DNA of 64,000 bases from Tenrec ecaudatus (lineage: Eukaryota > Chordata > Mammalia > Afrosoricida > Tenrecidae): positions 85,092,063 to 85,156,062 of the forward strand of contig NC_134545.1 in NCBI RefSeq assembly GCF_050624435.1. The letters run 5' to 3'. Made by a program: the position numbers and the translations under genes. Under the pieces are notes generated by a model. That model saw nothing but the letters and a program-made list of their open reading frames with translations. It was not told where the DNA came from and ran no database searches. Numbering within the stretch: position 1 is the first letter of the stretch; the number at the start of each line of letters is the position of its first letter. This document shows positions 49,540 through 59,948 of this stretch, piece after piece.

Positions 49540-50120
49540 TCTGGATTGGATGCTTCCACTCATTCATTTCCTTTTAATTAACCCTCATTCCTGGAGGAGA
49601 AATATTTATGTTGGCTCCCAGAGAGGCGGTCCTCAGACTGCAGGGAAGGGGGAGAGAGGCACAACGGCCTCTCTAAAGAGCTTGGGGAGAGAAACGAAGG
49701 GAACAAAATGCCATTAAAATAGCCGCCTACCCCCACCGGAGTCCATGAAAACTTCATTTCACATGCTAATCCCCCGCTCCGCCCCCTGGTCTTCTCACAA
49801 CACCTTTTCCAAAAGCGGTTGGGAAAAGTCTCTGCAGTCAGCACACAACTCCCCGCGGCTCAGACTTCTCCTTGTGTTAGTTCGGGGCCCCAAGCGGGGC
49901 TCTCGCTCCAGCAGCGGCTTTTTTTCTGAACTCCCCCCACCCCTTTAATTTAAACAAAGACCTCAGAGTTCATCAACCTCCCACTGAAATTCACAGCTGC
50001 TGAACAAACTAATCCCCTCGCCAGGCCTTTCTTCCCTTCAATGGGTTCTTGGCTTCAAAGCCACTTCGGGAAAGGACTTTGTGGAGGCTCACACTGCCTC
50101 ATCAATTGAAGTTAGTGCAA
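49540..50120. promoter_or_regulatory. Candidate enhancer 3' of WNT8B
   Basis: Repeat-free block containing TTAATTAA (49574-49581), two OTX-type TAATCC words (49767-49772 and 50010-50015) and TCF/LEF-like AACAAAG (49953-49959) and TTCAAAG (50054-50060). Position and composition suggest a conserved regulatory element; no conservation data were available. Confidence 0.35.
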
Positions 50121-51422
50121 GCATTATCTGAAGAGCAAGTGGCTTTACAAACAAATACTGCCCAGCCATCCCTCCCTCCCTCCCAAGCAGACCCTCGGAG
50201 CCGCAGACATGATGGGATCCACAACAGGATTAGGGCTCCTATGCCCTGGCTTCGCACCCGGCCCCTTGGTGCAGTGGCCTTCAGCTCTGAAGTGGTGTGA
50301 GGGAAAGTCTGCAAGGAGGGACGGGCAGACACACATACACACACACACACCCCACCCCCACTCCAGAGTGATCACAAATGCAAGGACAGAGCTGCAGCCG
50401 AATTCACTTGGACCGGATGCCCCTCTCCAATCTTCACCTCTCTTGACTCCCATCTCTCCCCAACCCTGACCCCCTCCTCTGAGTAATGCAGGGCACGGGC
50501 AGGAACGCAGAGGACTCAAAAGAAAGACAAGTGTAAAATGGGGCTCAGAGGAGACCGGAAGATGCCAGCCGAGGACAGAACTGAGGATCCCAAATCAAAG
50601 CCGCTTTATTGCAAAAGTCCCTTGGTGGTCCACTGTGGGGTTCTGCCACAAAAGGAAGCCCGGAGACTGGAGGAAGCGGAGGGCAAGCCAGCCTCTTACC
50701 CTCGAGGAAGGTTCCGGAAGAGTTTTTTGTTCTATGGTTCCTTTGTCAGAATCAGGTTTGCCAAACAGATGGTCTGGGGCCTTGGGTCAGGGCCCAAACC
50801 TGGTGGGTCCAGGGACCTTCTGCTCCCATCTCATAGTCTAAGGCAATGCCCAGCAAAAGACACCCCCCTCCTTTATACCTTATGCCCTCCACTAGACCTA
50901 GCCCATCTTTCACACTGGAAGAAATCACGGCAACAGCTCGCTCTCAGCATGACTTCATGTTCCTCAACCGATGACTTATCCAAAGAAGTAAATCCTCCTG
51001 AAGCTACCGAGGGGCCTGGCCCTGGACACAGGAAGTCAGAGAGAGGGTAAGATTGGGTTCCGAACCCACAGAAAGGTTCACACAAAGGACCCCCAACATG
51101 GGTACACAGAGGCAGACTTGGAAGGAACGATCCTGTTTGCCCTCTTAGACTCCTCCTGAGGAAGTCTTGTCAGAGTGTGGTACTAGAGAAAGGGGAAGAA
51201 GGGACCCTGGGCCCTGCCTCTGGGCAAAGCCAGGCTTGGATGGACCCTAGAAGGCCTGGGCGTAAAGGGGCCCCAGGCAGGCACTCAGCTGGTTGGAAGC
51301 CAGTCCTACTGCATCCCAAACCTGGCAGCAAGGGAAGAGGGATGGAGAAAGCAAACAGCCTGTTCTCAACATCCTCTTTACTTTGGGGAGAAGTTAACTA
51401 ACAGTGGAAGGGGCTTCCTGGC
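50121..51422. other. Gap between candidate enhancer and SEC31B remains
   Basis: Unique sequence with a short CA run at 50331-50350. No exon or repeat recognised; it would include the former SEC31B 3' UTR. Confidence 0.4.
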
Positions 51423-51600
51423 TTAGACCCACCGCCTCTGAGCAATGGTGAGGACAGCCTTCAGGAGGGGCATAAAGCTGGACACCTCGCTGAAGTGGCT
51501 GCAGCCACCACTTGGGCATGCGGGCAAGGCCCTGCTCAAAGCTTCCCAAGTCCACACACCGAGCCACCTCCCAGAGCCCAGCCACAACCTGAGGCGAGAG
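51423..51600 (-). pseudogene. SEC31B: SEC31B remnant terminal exon
   Basis: Acceptor ctctccctacag. [20 protein letters not shown] and FEQGLA are in the acceptor frame; HAQVVAA and [20 protein letters not shown] then lie in two further frames, implying two single-base losses. The family stop frame ends in TAA at 51423-51425. No strong AATAAA follows; AGTAAA lies near 51378. Confidence 0.88.
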
Positions 51601-51813
51601 CTGTAGGGAGAGGGACACGGGTGTTATGGCATACATGCCAGCCCTTCCCCGGGCAGCATGGGAGGGTCAGGAGGGACTCAAGTTCTGGCACTCAGGCCAG
51701 GCAAGATGTCTCTGGGGGAGAACCCAGGGCAGGGAAGCATATGGGAAGAGAAGACACTGGGCACCTCTGGGCACAGGTGATGGAGGAAAGGCAGGAGGCA
51801 GAGGTACACTTAC

Positions 51814-51890
51814 CGTCCCCCCCCCCCCCAGAGCTTCTCGTACAGACATTCTAGAAGTTGGGCTGCCTCGTCCAACTTCTGTTTAGTCTT
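51814..51890 (-). pseudogene. SEC31B: SEC31B remnant exon with 13-G run
   Basis: Acceptor ctctctgaag, donor gtaagt. Reads KTKQKLDEAAQLLECLYEKL, then a run of 13 G replaces the expected C-E-G codons and breaks the frame just before the donor. Confidence 0.85.
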
Positions 51891-52357
51891 CTTCAGAGAG
51901 GGAAATGGATTCTGACCCCAATCCCAGCCCCTAACCCTTCACAGGACAATGGAGAGTCACAGGATATCAGAGCTAGGAGGGTGAGAAGTTGCCCCCTCCC
52001 TTGCTCGGGAGGAAAGGATGGGTGCAAAGAGGATCAGTGCCTTGCTCCAGTGAGGAGAGCTCATGAATGGACAGCAGGCCTCGTGACTCCTGCCTGCCAC
52101 CTCCCAGGACTCCTGCCACCTTCCTAAGAGTTAAAACTTGATCCTGCTGGGTCCTATCTCCAGGGAGCTAGACTTCAAGCTAGATTCCAACCCCCTCCCC
52201 AACCACTACTCCAGGATGGAAGTCTCAGGCACATAGGGATGGAGGGTAAGACACAGGGCAGGGCAGGAGGAAGTGAGAATCACACAAGGATCTGGCCCAC
52301 AGCTCAGGGGTCCTGGAACCAGGGAGGGGGTGTTGAGAAGGGTATTCTGAGGCTTAC

Positions 52358-52467
52358 GGAGTCCCTGACGGCCAGGGAGCAGCGTTGCAGAAGGGTGTCA
52401 AACTGGTCTTCAAAGACTGATGCTCTGGGGGCAGCGCTTTCCTGTCCATCTTCTCAGATGGCAGCTG
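52358..52467 (-). pseudogene. SEC31B: SEC31B remnant exon
   Basis: Acceptor cttcttctgcag, donor gtaagc. Reads QLPSEKMDRKALPPEHQSLK; after a one-base loss LLQRCSLAVRDS is out of frame and a TGA or TAA is soon met. Confidence 0.87.
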
Positions 52468-52757
52468 CTGCAGAAGAAGCAGAGAGACAGGGCAGACAGG
52501 CGAGGGGTCCTCATAGCATCCCAAAGGACTTGTCTTCAGTGACTTCGAGAGCCACGCTGCTCTTCCTAGAGCAGAGTTGCGAAGAGAGGCCCCACCCCTT
52601 CTCTGCAATAAAGACACCCCGGTCCCCGACCCCCGTCTCCTTCCACTCAGACCACGTCTAACTCCAGAAACAAGGACTATCTTCCATGTTCCTGCTTTCC
52701 TGTACCCAAAGAGGTTTGGGAGGCTCCCCAGGGAGGGGGGCCCACTGTGCCTGTCAC

Positions 52758-52903
52758 CTGCTCTCTGATGTCTCCTGGAGCCCCCGGGGGAGCATGGCCC
52801 ACACCAGGGCTGTGGGCTGTGAGGAAAGGCCCCCTCCAGGTTCAAGGGTGAGGCTCATGACTGGAGCAGTCATTGGTGCAGGGGGTGTAAAGACAGGGGG
52901 CAG
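52758..52903 (-). pseudogene. SEC31B: SEC31B remnant exon
   Basis: Acceptor ttccctcaag, donor gtgaca. Reads LPPVFTPPAPMTAPVMSLT, then a one-base loss puts GHAPPGAPGDIREQ in another frame. Confidence 0.85.
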
Positions 52904-53082
52904 CTTGAGGGAAAGAAAGCAAGGACCATGAGCCTAGGCTCCAGACTCCCGAGATCTTCGTTGTGGTCAGGGACAGCAGTTTTTGAGGGAAAAGAGGGAC
53001 AGAATCATGAGAGAGAAGTGGGAAGTGGTGGGGACTGGTGCACGGAGGAAAGAGAAAAAGGAGGAAGATGCTCCACCGTCAG

Positions 53083-53248
53083 TGAGCCCTGGGGGCATGC
53101 TGGGCCATCAACCTCAAGGTTAGTCGTTGGACCCCACTGGCTGCCTCCCAGGAGAAAGAGGAGGCTTTCTAGTCTCCCACAGTTGGTCCCAGTAACTCTG
53201 CCATCTAGGGTCACTATGCGGCAGAATGGACTCAATGGCAGTGAGTGG
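53083..53248 (+). mobile_element. AfroSINE (left arm of inverted pair)
   Basis: tgagccctgggggcatgctg, ggagaaagaggaggctttct, gggtcactatgcggcagaat, actcaatggcagtgagtgg. Confidence 0.82.
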
Positions 53249-53251
53249 TGA

Positions 53252-53396
53252 GGGAGCCACCGAGTTGAATCTGACTCATAACAATCCTGTATCAGGGTTT
53301 CAAGACAGGAAGTATTTACAAAGCAGCCAGCCTCGTCTTTCTCCCACAGAGGGGCTCGTGGATTTGAACCACCAACTTTATGGTTGGCAGCCAAGA
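53252..53396 (-). mobile_element. AfroSINE (right arm of inverted pair)
   Basis: gccaccgagttgaatctga, cagcctcgtctttctcccac, ggatttgaaccaccaactt; reverse-oriented and only a few bases from the forward copy. Confidence 0.82.
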
Positions 53397-53557
53397 GGGA
53401 AAGAGGAGGAGGGGAAAGTATGAAAGGAAAGAGTGGATGCTATGGAAGGGGAAGGACTGGGCTGGATTCTGCACAGAACTAGCATGCAGGTCATTGGTGA
53501 TTGCATGAGTCAGCTGGGGGGTGGGGCGGGGAAAAGGCGGTGGGGGGATGCACGGAC

Positions 53558-53616
53558 CTCTTTCCTCAGTAGATGTTCTCTGGGGGCTATCTCATCTCTC
53601 CAGGAACGTTGGGACC
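53558..53616 (-). pseudogene. SEC31B: SEC31B remnant exon
   Basis: Acceptor ttactacacag, donor gtccgt. The recognisable SQRSWRDEIAPREHLLRK (family SWKEAPAPRG type) is not in the frame set by the acceptor; one base appears lost near its start. Confidence 0.7.
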
Positions 53617-53815
53617 CTGTGTAGTAACAAAGATAGAGGGCGTTATGGGCATGTCGGGAAGACTGGAGGCCTGGGACACAGAGATCATCGCCATGTTCCG
53701 GTTGGGAGTCCCTTATCCTTCGCTCTCCCGACCAGCCACACTTTACTTCCTCCATCCCTAGGAGACTCGGGGTGGAGGTAGGGAAGGAGAGGCAAGCTGC
53801 TGAAGGAAGACTAAC

Positions 53816-54145
53816 CTGTGTGAGGCCTGGAGATGCCAGCTGTGGGGAGGGCACCAGGGCACGGAGCACCTGGACCTCCTGGAGGGCATGCCACAAGGCA
53901 GTTGGCAGGAGGGGCTGGAGGCTCCAAGCTCATAGGGCTGGGCCCGGGCAGTCTCCCAGGGAACAGTTGGGAGTCTCAGGCTGCATGAAGTCTGGGGGTG
54001 CCATGGGCGGAGGGGGGCCCAAAAGAAGCCACACTCCTGGGAGTCCAACAGGATTAGGAGCTTGAGTCCTTCGTCCCCCCAAGAGCTGTGGCTGAGACAC
54101 GGCTGACGCGGAGCACACACAGGTCTTGTGCCACTCCACGGCAAA
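53816..54145 (-). pseudogene. SEC31B: SEC31B remnant exon (Pro-rich linker)
   Basis: Acceptor gtctctcccag, donor gttagt. Reads [20 protein letters not shown], then [20 protein letters not shown], and hits an in-frame TGA; the family ending GAPCPGALPTAGISRPHT lies in another frame. Confidence 0.85.
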
Positions 54146-54431
54146 CTGGGAGAGACCCAGAGCACATCAGGAAGGAATAAGGCAGCGGTCATCAAGTAAT
54201 TTTATACTCATAATCTCTGATTCTGACATGTGGCTAGAGATCCACCATTTATTTACAGAATACTTAGAATTCTACTCTGAGTTCACCCTCAGAACCCTCC
54301 TTGAGGGTGGCAAGGCCGCGTAATCGTCCCTCTCACGTTGCAGAAGAAACAGAGAGCCAAGCGCATTGTCCACGGGACAGCGAGTGAGAGTGCTGGGCAT
54401 TCACACTCCAATTTCCAGGTTCCTCTCACCG

Positions 54432-54540
54432 AAGCCCTGGTGGTGTCGTGGGTTATGCACTGGGCTGCTAACCGTAAGGTCAGCAGTTCAAACTCACCAG
54501 CCACCCCTAGGGAGAAGGATAAAGCTTTCTGCTCCCTCCC
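54432..54540 (+). mobile_element. AfroSINE, 5' half
   Basis: agccctggtggtgtcgtgg, gttatgcactgggctgctaa, ggtcagcagttcaaactcac; it stops after the head. Confidence 0.85.
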
Positions 54541-54734
54541 ATGTTGATTGATGACCTCAGAAATGGACAGGCACCATTCTGATCTGTTGGATAGTCACTA
54601 GGCAGTTGTTATTGCTTACTGGAATGAACCCCTGCTTCCCAGACCCCCACGGGGCACCCCTCGGGCCACGCCAATGGCTTTCCTGAGAGCCCTGTGCCCT
54701 GTCCAGAGAGCTCTTCACTCTGTTGTGCACTCAC

Positions 54735-54838
54735 TGGGCTGCCTGCGGCCCAGGTGCCCTGTAGTCACTTATCTTCTGGGCCTTGGAAGCTTGATAAAGG
54801 CTAAGCTGGGGCGGCAGCAAAGGCATCGCTGGCGGTGA
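54735..54838 (-). pseudogene. SEC31B: SEC31B remnant exon (frame intact)
   Basis: Acceptor ttcactcctcag, donor gtgagt. Reads [16 protein letters not shown], then [16 protein letters not shown], matching the Pro-rich linker. An AfroSINE remnant abuts its acceptor side. Confidence 0.83.
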
Positions 54839-54839
54839 C

Positions 54840-54950
54840 TGAGGAGTGAAAACTCTTGGCCAATCTTCTTCCCGCCCAGTGGCTGTGGCGTTGAACCACC
54901 AACCTTTGGGTTAGCAACTGAGTGCTTAACCACTAGGACCTCCCAGAAAA
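54840..54950 (-). mobile_element. AfroSINE, head portion
   Basis: gttgaaccaccaacctttgg, gttagcaactgagtgctta, accactaggacctccc; reverse-oriented, abutting a SEC31B remnant exon. Confidence 0.75.
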
Positions 54951-55264
54951 CACAAATCGTCAAGTATCGGAAGTGAAATAAAAGATATTCAAAACAAATC
55001 CAGAGGCCATTAAAATGCAAAGAAGGAAATACTGCAAATAACTTTACACTCATAAATTAAGTAACTTTAGCGAACTGGGTGAATCTTCAAAAACTACAAA
55101 CGACTAAATCTCAGCCAAGATGAAAAAGAGAACAGAATAGTCCTGTAACTCTTATGGAAATTGAATTTGTAATTAAACCCCACCCCCATCCGCCCCCATC
55201 CCCATCTCCACAAAAATAAATAAATCTTCCTACCCGGTGACTTCCCTGGAGGATGCTTCTAAGC

Positions 55265-55528
55265 CAGGCGTCCTCAAACTACGGCCTGAGGGCCACATTC
55301 GGCCTGCCGAGAACATTTAAACTTTTTAAGCGGGGCCAGTTCACTGTCCCTCAGACCTGTTGGAGGGCCGGACTATAGTTTAAAAAAAACAAAAAAACTA
55401 TAAACGAATTCCTATGCACACTGCACATATCTTATTTTGAAGTAAAAAACACGCAGGGCAAAAACACTTGGCAGGCCAGATAAATGTCCTCGGTGGGCCG
55501 CATGTGGCCCGTAGTTTGAGGACGCCTG
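55265..55528. mobile_element. hAT-type MITE
   Basis: A 264-bp element whose first 20 bases (starting caggcgtcctcaaac) are the exact inverse complement of its last 20. No coding capacity. Flanking 8-mers ttctaagc and cactagac share a central CTA as hAT targets often do, but are not identical. It sits in an intron of the SEC31B pseudogene. It resembles the Charlie/OposCharlie type of hAT families; the exact family needs a library search. Confidence 0.85.
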
Positions 55529-55599
55529 CACTAGACGATGAGCTACCTACGGGCAAGGATCTGTTCTAAGAGTCTAATTGTTGTTCACTAGGATGCTTA

Positions 55600-55700
55600 G
55601 AAAAAAACAGCTGAATATATGCTCTGGAAGGTCACTAAAATATCCCAATGCTTAGGACCATGCCTGAGAGATGGTAGGCATTTATAATTACTTTTAAATC
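55600..55700 (+). mobile_element. L2/MIR-like tail
   Basis: cttaggaccatgcctgagag + atggtaggcatttata is the L2/MIR 3' signature. Confidence 0.5.
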
Positions 55701-55724
55701 CCGAACAAGTAACTAAGCAGTTAC

Positions 55725-55873
55725 CTTCGGAGGGGCCTGCAATCCCAATCTGGAAGATGATGTCTCCTTAGAGTGAGGGGTGGCCCCCACAGCAACCAGC
55801 AGGAAAGGAAAAAGGGGAGACAGTTGGACCAAGATATCAGAACCCTGAGTTGCTGCACCGGTGCCTGCAAGCG
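55725..55873 (-). pseudogene. SEC31B: SEC31B remnant exon (start of Pro-rich linker)
   Basis: Acceptor cctcattgcag, donor gtaact. Starts [10 protein letters not shown] in one frame; after an apparent deletion of roughly 30 bases relative to the family it continues LSPLFPF and [20 protein letters not shown] in another. Confidence 0.85.
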
Positions 55874-55922
55874 CTGCAATGAGGAAAAACTCTTCCAGAA
55901 CATCCATTTAGAAGCCTGGCTC

Positions 55923-56004
<82 letters not shown>

Positions 56005-56101
56005 CTGAGTTGCTGCACCGGTGCCTGCAAGCGCTGCAATGAGGAAAAACTCTTCCAGAACATCCATTTAGAAGCCTGGCTCCAAATATATATATATATA
56101 T
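55842..56101. repeat. 160-bp tandem duplication with (TA)n
   Basis: The segment beginning accctgagttgctgcac at 55842 recurs at 56002 with no difference I can find over 84 bases, each copy ending in a (TA) run (55926-56002, about 77 bp, and 56086-56101). It straddles the acceptor of a SEC31B exon. The identity implies recent origin, or an assembly artefact at the long TA run. Confidence 0.85.
56003..56033 (-). pseudogene. SEC31B: Duplicated 5' edge of a SEC31B exon
   Basis: A second exact copy of the acceptor and first 31 bases of the exon at 55725-55873, created by the 160-bp tandem duplication described separately. Confidence 0.75.
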
Positions 56102-56459
56102 GAAACCTGGCTCCACAGAGCAGTCAAAGTACACGGTAGCCCTTCACAGCCCCCTAGGCCCAGCCCTGAACTTACACACCTCCCTCTTTAATGCTCTGTC
56201 TGGAGTGTGCTACATCTGCTAGTAGGCTACTTCTCTTTGAAGGTCCAGCTCAACCATCTGAACCACTGGGAAGCATTCTCTGGTTCTTAAAGGCAAAATT
56301 GGTCCCTTCCCTGCAGTCTCGCAGCACTTGGTAGACACATCTATTCGGCCACCCTGGCAGCAGGAGCCACGCACGCACGGGGACAGATTCCAAAGAGTTG
56401 CTCTCGAGCAGGCTTCCTCTTGGACTCGGCCTAGGGCCTGGGGGTGAGGGAGGGGCCCG

Positions 56460-56752
56460 GATAGTTGGAGTGAGAAGAAAGAGACTCTAAGCACACCATC
56501 CAGCAGACAAGGTCCAAGCCGTCGCCCACTCCTCTCCTGCATGGTGGGCAGATACTGTGGAGATTCCGGTCTTCCTCTTGGTCAAGTAGCTCATCTGTGC
56601 TCTCCTCAGCAGGTCCTCGCCCCCGCCTGGGCCAGGAGGAGCGCATCACAAAGCACTCTTCCCGCAGACACAGCTCCAAGGCCGGGGCCCAGCTCCCCAA
56701 GCAGGAGAGCCTGACCCAAGCAGGAGGGCCTGACTCAGAAGTCCATCGGTAT
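56460..56752 (-). pseudogene. SEC31B: SEC31B remnant exon(s), alpha-solenoid
   Basis: Acceptor ctgcctgcag. Starts TDGLLSQALLLG; a 19-base tandem duplication then shifts frame. Downstream ALELCLREECF, LLLAQAG and DLLRRAQMSYLTKRKTGIS appear in different frames, followed by an in-frame TAG where the NWREALALLL segment should be. The 3' edge of the exon is uncertain. Confidence 0.8.
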
Positions 56753-57276
56753 CTGCAGGCAGAGATTGGCTGCCCCAGCAGACTTGTTCCCAGTCCCCTA
56801 CAGGGCCCACATGGCACCTCCCCTATCTCTTACGTCATCGCTCAGCTCTTCTTTCCCCAGACCAACCCTCCCCCACCCCAACTCTCCAACTTTCAGCCTT
56901 CCCCAGTCAGGGGACCAGGTGCCAGGTGCTCAGGTCCAGCAGTAACTGTAAGGAGAGGCCCACGACCGGGAGGGCCTTCCTGTGGCAGTGGCATTGCTCT
57001 TGGGTATACGTGCTCAACAAGGGCAAAGTCACAGTCCTTTAAGCAAGAAGCCAAAAAAGGATAGGGACAACTATCTTGGGGAAAGTCTCCCCTAGGAAGA
57101 GCTCATCCATGAAAATCTACAAGCAAAGAGAGAGAGGGGTCTCACCAGGAAAAGGTGCTCCCAGCATTCGAGACAATGGGAAGGAGGCAAGGGATCAGAA
57201 GGGAGTATCTTCACATCAGGACCTTTGGGTCCACCTACTCCCAAGCAGAGGGCTCCTTCTCCCTAGGGCAGGGTAC

Positions 57277-57376
57277 CTTCTGTGATGGGACTCTCCCATG
57301 GAGCCATGGTCTGCTGGAGCAGTTCATCAAAGAAGCTCAAGAAGGCTGAGGCTTCCTCTGTGGTGTGTGCAGAAGC
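57277..57376 (-). pseudogene. SEC31B: SEC31B remnant exon (frame intact)
   Basis: Acceptor ctgtccag, donor gtaccc. Reads [20 protein letters not shown], then [13 protein letters not shown] without interruption; one of the two best preserved exons. Confidence 0.85.
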
Positions 57377-57720
57377 CTGGACAGGGACGGACAGAGGGAC
57401 TGGCTAGGAACGGAACCCAGCGGGCTTCACGACCATCTCCGAGGGATCGACTCCTTGGCCCTTAATGGCGGAGCTAAAGGAGGAATCAGGCCAGGGTTAT
57501 TTGGAAAGGGTCCTAGTTCATGGTTAAGACAAGACTCTACTACCAGCCCAGAAGTGTGTGGACTTGGGGCCTTGCCCTCATTCTTAGAGAGAGCTGAGGA
57601 GCTTGAAGATTTCTGAAAATGCTGAACACTTGGGAAAGCAAAGTCCAGGTCTAGAAGGAAGGACACTGTCCTAAAGGGGTGTCTCCTGGCTCTGGCTGGT
57701 TGGGTTCCCACTGTCCTTGC

Positions 57721-57814
57721 TGCAGAAGGTCTGCGGTCTGGTACTGTCAAGGTCATTTCCTTTGGGCTGAGGGATGTCACACAGCCCCAAGTCACTCTTC
57801 AACCATGTGGTCAC
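57721..57814 (-). pseudogene. SEC31B: SEC31B remnant exon
   Basis: Reads [20 protein letters not shown], then [11 protein letters not shown], close to SEC31B. The expected acceptor AG reads CG and the donor position reads GC (gcaagg), so both splice sites look damaged. Confidence 0.82.
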
Positions 57815-57885
57815 CGACAGGGTGAGTGCCACGCTCCCCAGCATGAAATCTGCCCATCTCCATATGCCACACCCTGGACTCTCCA

Positions 57886-58072
57886 AGGGCGCCCTGGTGC
57901 CGCCGCCGTGGCTGTGCATTGGGCTGCTAACTGCAAGGACAGCAGTTTGAAGTCACCTAGTGGATGCTCGCTGGAGGAAGATGGGGCTTTCTACTCTCCT
58001 CAGCAGTGAGTGTTGGAAGCTCACAAGGGGCAGTTCGACCCTGTCCCACAGCTCTTCGGCCGTGAGTTTGGA
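57886..58072 (+). mobile_element. AfroSINE
   Basis: gcgccctggtgccgccgcc, ggctgctaactgcaaggac, gatggggctttctactctc, ggggcagttcgaccctgtc. Confidence 0.88.
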
Positions 58073-59234
58073 CCAGTCCCTCTCCTAGACCCTTGAGCTA
58101 TTTTCCTGGCGAAACCCTAAGCCCAGGAGGCCCCACACTGGCATGCGCACTGATGAACCTGGGGGGGTGGGGAGGGTTTCTCTGCAGAGAGTCTCTCACT
58201 CTGAGTCAAGTTTCCGACGTGACGTGGAGCTTACTGCCTGCCTTCTTTTGCAGCTCGTCTTTCCTGGATCATCCATCCTGGAGCCTTGTTCCGGGCTTGC
58301 CTAAGGGATCCCAGGACACAGAGGAGCCTCTGTTCGCTGGATGAGAACCTGCCTCCTGCACCAAGCGGGGCCTCGGCCTGGACCCTCAAGCAGAGTTCCT
58401 CGTGCTGCCTGCAGTGCCCCTGTTGAGGCCCCTCCCAGAGCTGGTTTACTGCGGCCTGTGGGCCAAGTGTTAGCCAACCCTCGCGGCGGCTGCAGGATCA
58501 TTTGCCCCTCGGCTGGCTTCCTCAATCCGCTACCTGATCAAGGTCAAATGCCAACTCTGCTTCTTGGCAACGTTGCTGTGACAGCTACATTGCACCTGGA
58601 CTGGAAGGAAGTCTAGATGAACCCCAAATAACCAAGGGGACACTTGGTTGCAATGACTCCTGGACATGGACAGACAGGACCCTGGCAGGGGCTTTGGACG
58701 CTGTGTTTATGGGGTTGTTATGAGCCATTGGCCCCAGCGGCACAGGAAGTTTCTGAGTCCAGGCAGCTTACACAGATGCTGTTCGACAAACATCAAGCTT
58801 CCTTGCACCTGAGCCATCTTCTGGGAAGCTGAAGAATTCCTGAGAATGGCTCTGTGGACTGCTGGGTGCACTGCTGCCAGGAGGCCCACAGAAGGGACCT
58901 GATGTGACCCCGATGAGCTATGGTGCCTGTCCCATATCCTTCCGAAGAAACAGGGCAAGGGGCGTCTCTGAGAAGCCTCCTTAGGTACAGTTGCCGGGGG
59001 ATGGCAGCCTACTTGGTGTCTGACACTGCAGGCCAAGCCTGCCTGTCGCCCTCCCTAATCTGGGTGAGCTAGCCTGGCCCCCTGTTGACCATGCCCTGAA
59101 CCCTGAATTCTGCCACCGGTCTTCCTCCAGGCCATCTTATCTAAGGCACAAGAGCATCTGCAGATTTTTGGATTCGCAGCCAGATGGAGCAACCGCTCAG
59201 AGTGGTCAGTCCCCCACCCACCCAAGCGTCCTAC
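58073..59234. other. SEC31B pseudogene intron region
   Basis: Unique sequence with no repeat I can name. One eroded SEC31B exon may lie at about 58805-58860. Confidence 0.4.
58805..58860 (-). pseudogene. SEC31B: Possible highly eroded SEC31B exon
   Basis: Position fits the missing exon that should encode a segment like RMKFLKLLGYSKDELQ. Only short scattered base matches (gaattcttcagcttc, gatggctcag) are seen, so this is a weak placement. Confidence 0.25.
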
Positions 59235-59464
59235 CTGCAGGAACTGCCAGAGCGGCTCTTCAGTGGGCAGCGCCATCTGCTGGATCTTACTCTGACAATA
59301 AGTCAGGAGATTTCCTGACCTCAGGGCTGCCTGCAGCTAGCAGACCGCATCAGGAATTCAGATTCCACGCTCACTTGACTGATGGAGACAAGGCCGGCAC
59401 CAGGCTGCGGCACCTGGTGGGCAGGGGCGCTGGGAAAGACAAAGGAAACCAACTTCTCCCCAAA
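59235..59464 (-). pseudogene. SEC31B: SEC31B remnant exon
   Basis: Acceptor ccttaccag, donor gtagga. Reads [20 protein letters not shown], later [16 protein letters not shown]; the family continuation [20 protein letters not shown] is one base out of frame, then [14 protein letters not shown] follows. One single-base loss is inferred near 59330. Confidence 0.87.
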
Positions 59465-59758
59465 CTGGTAAGGAAAAACCAAAAAGGGCGAAGGTCATCC
59501 CTTTGAGGCAAATGAGAATCCCAGGGAAGGTAGCCTATTGGTCAACCCCAAGATAGAAAGTCAATAGCAAGAGCCTCTTGGGGTGGGACAGGAGCAGGAG
59601 TCGAGTACAGCTGCACAGCTGGGCCTAAACCATCTCTGCGTGCTTAGCACCATCTGCTCCAAACGTCACCACACGACTCTTCTCCTCGCCTGTCCTGGGA
59701 CCACCATTCTCCTAGTCACCCAGGCTTCAGCACGTTTTTATACACCACTAGGAAGGGC

Positions 59759-59948
59759 AAGGAGCCCTGGGTAATGGTTCTGCAGTGGGCTGCTCACAAG
59801 GTCGGCAGTTCAAAACTGCCAGTCAATCTACAGGAGAAAGAAGAGGCTTTCTACTCCCACAAAGAGTCTTGGAAACCCACGGAGGCAGGTCTAGCTGGTC
59901 CTAGAAGGCTGCTAGGAATCCGAATGGACTCAGTGGCAGTGAGCGTAC
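59759..59948 (+). mobile_element. AfroSINE
   Basis: aggagccctgggtaatggt, ggtcggcagttcaaaactgc, gaggctttctactcccacaa, ccgaatggactcagtggca. Confidence 0.9.

Noticed and set aside
55721-56134. IYIYIY-containing - strand frame
   Set aside because: Runs through the (TA)n array; only its flanks match SEC31B, in inconsistent frames.
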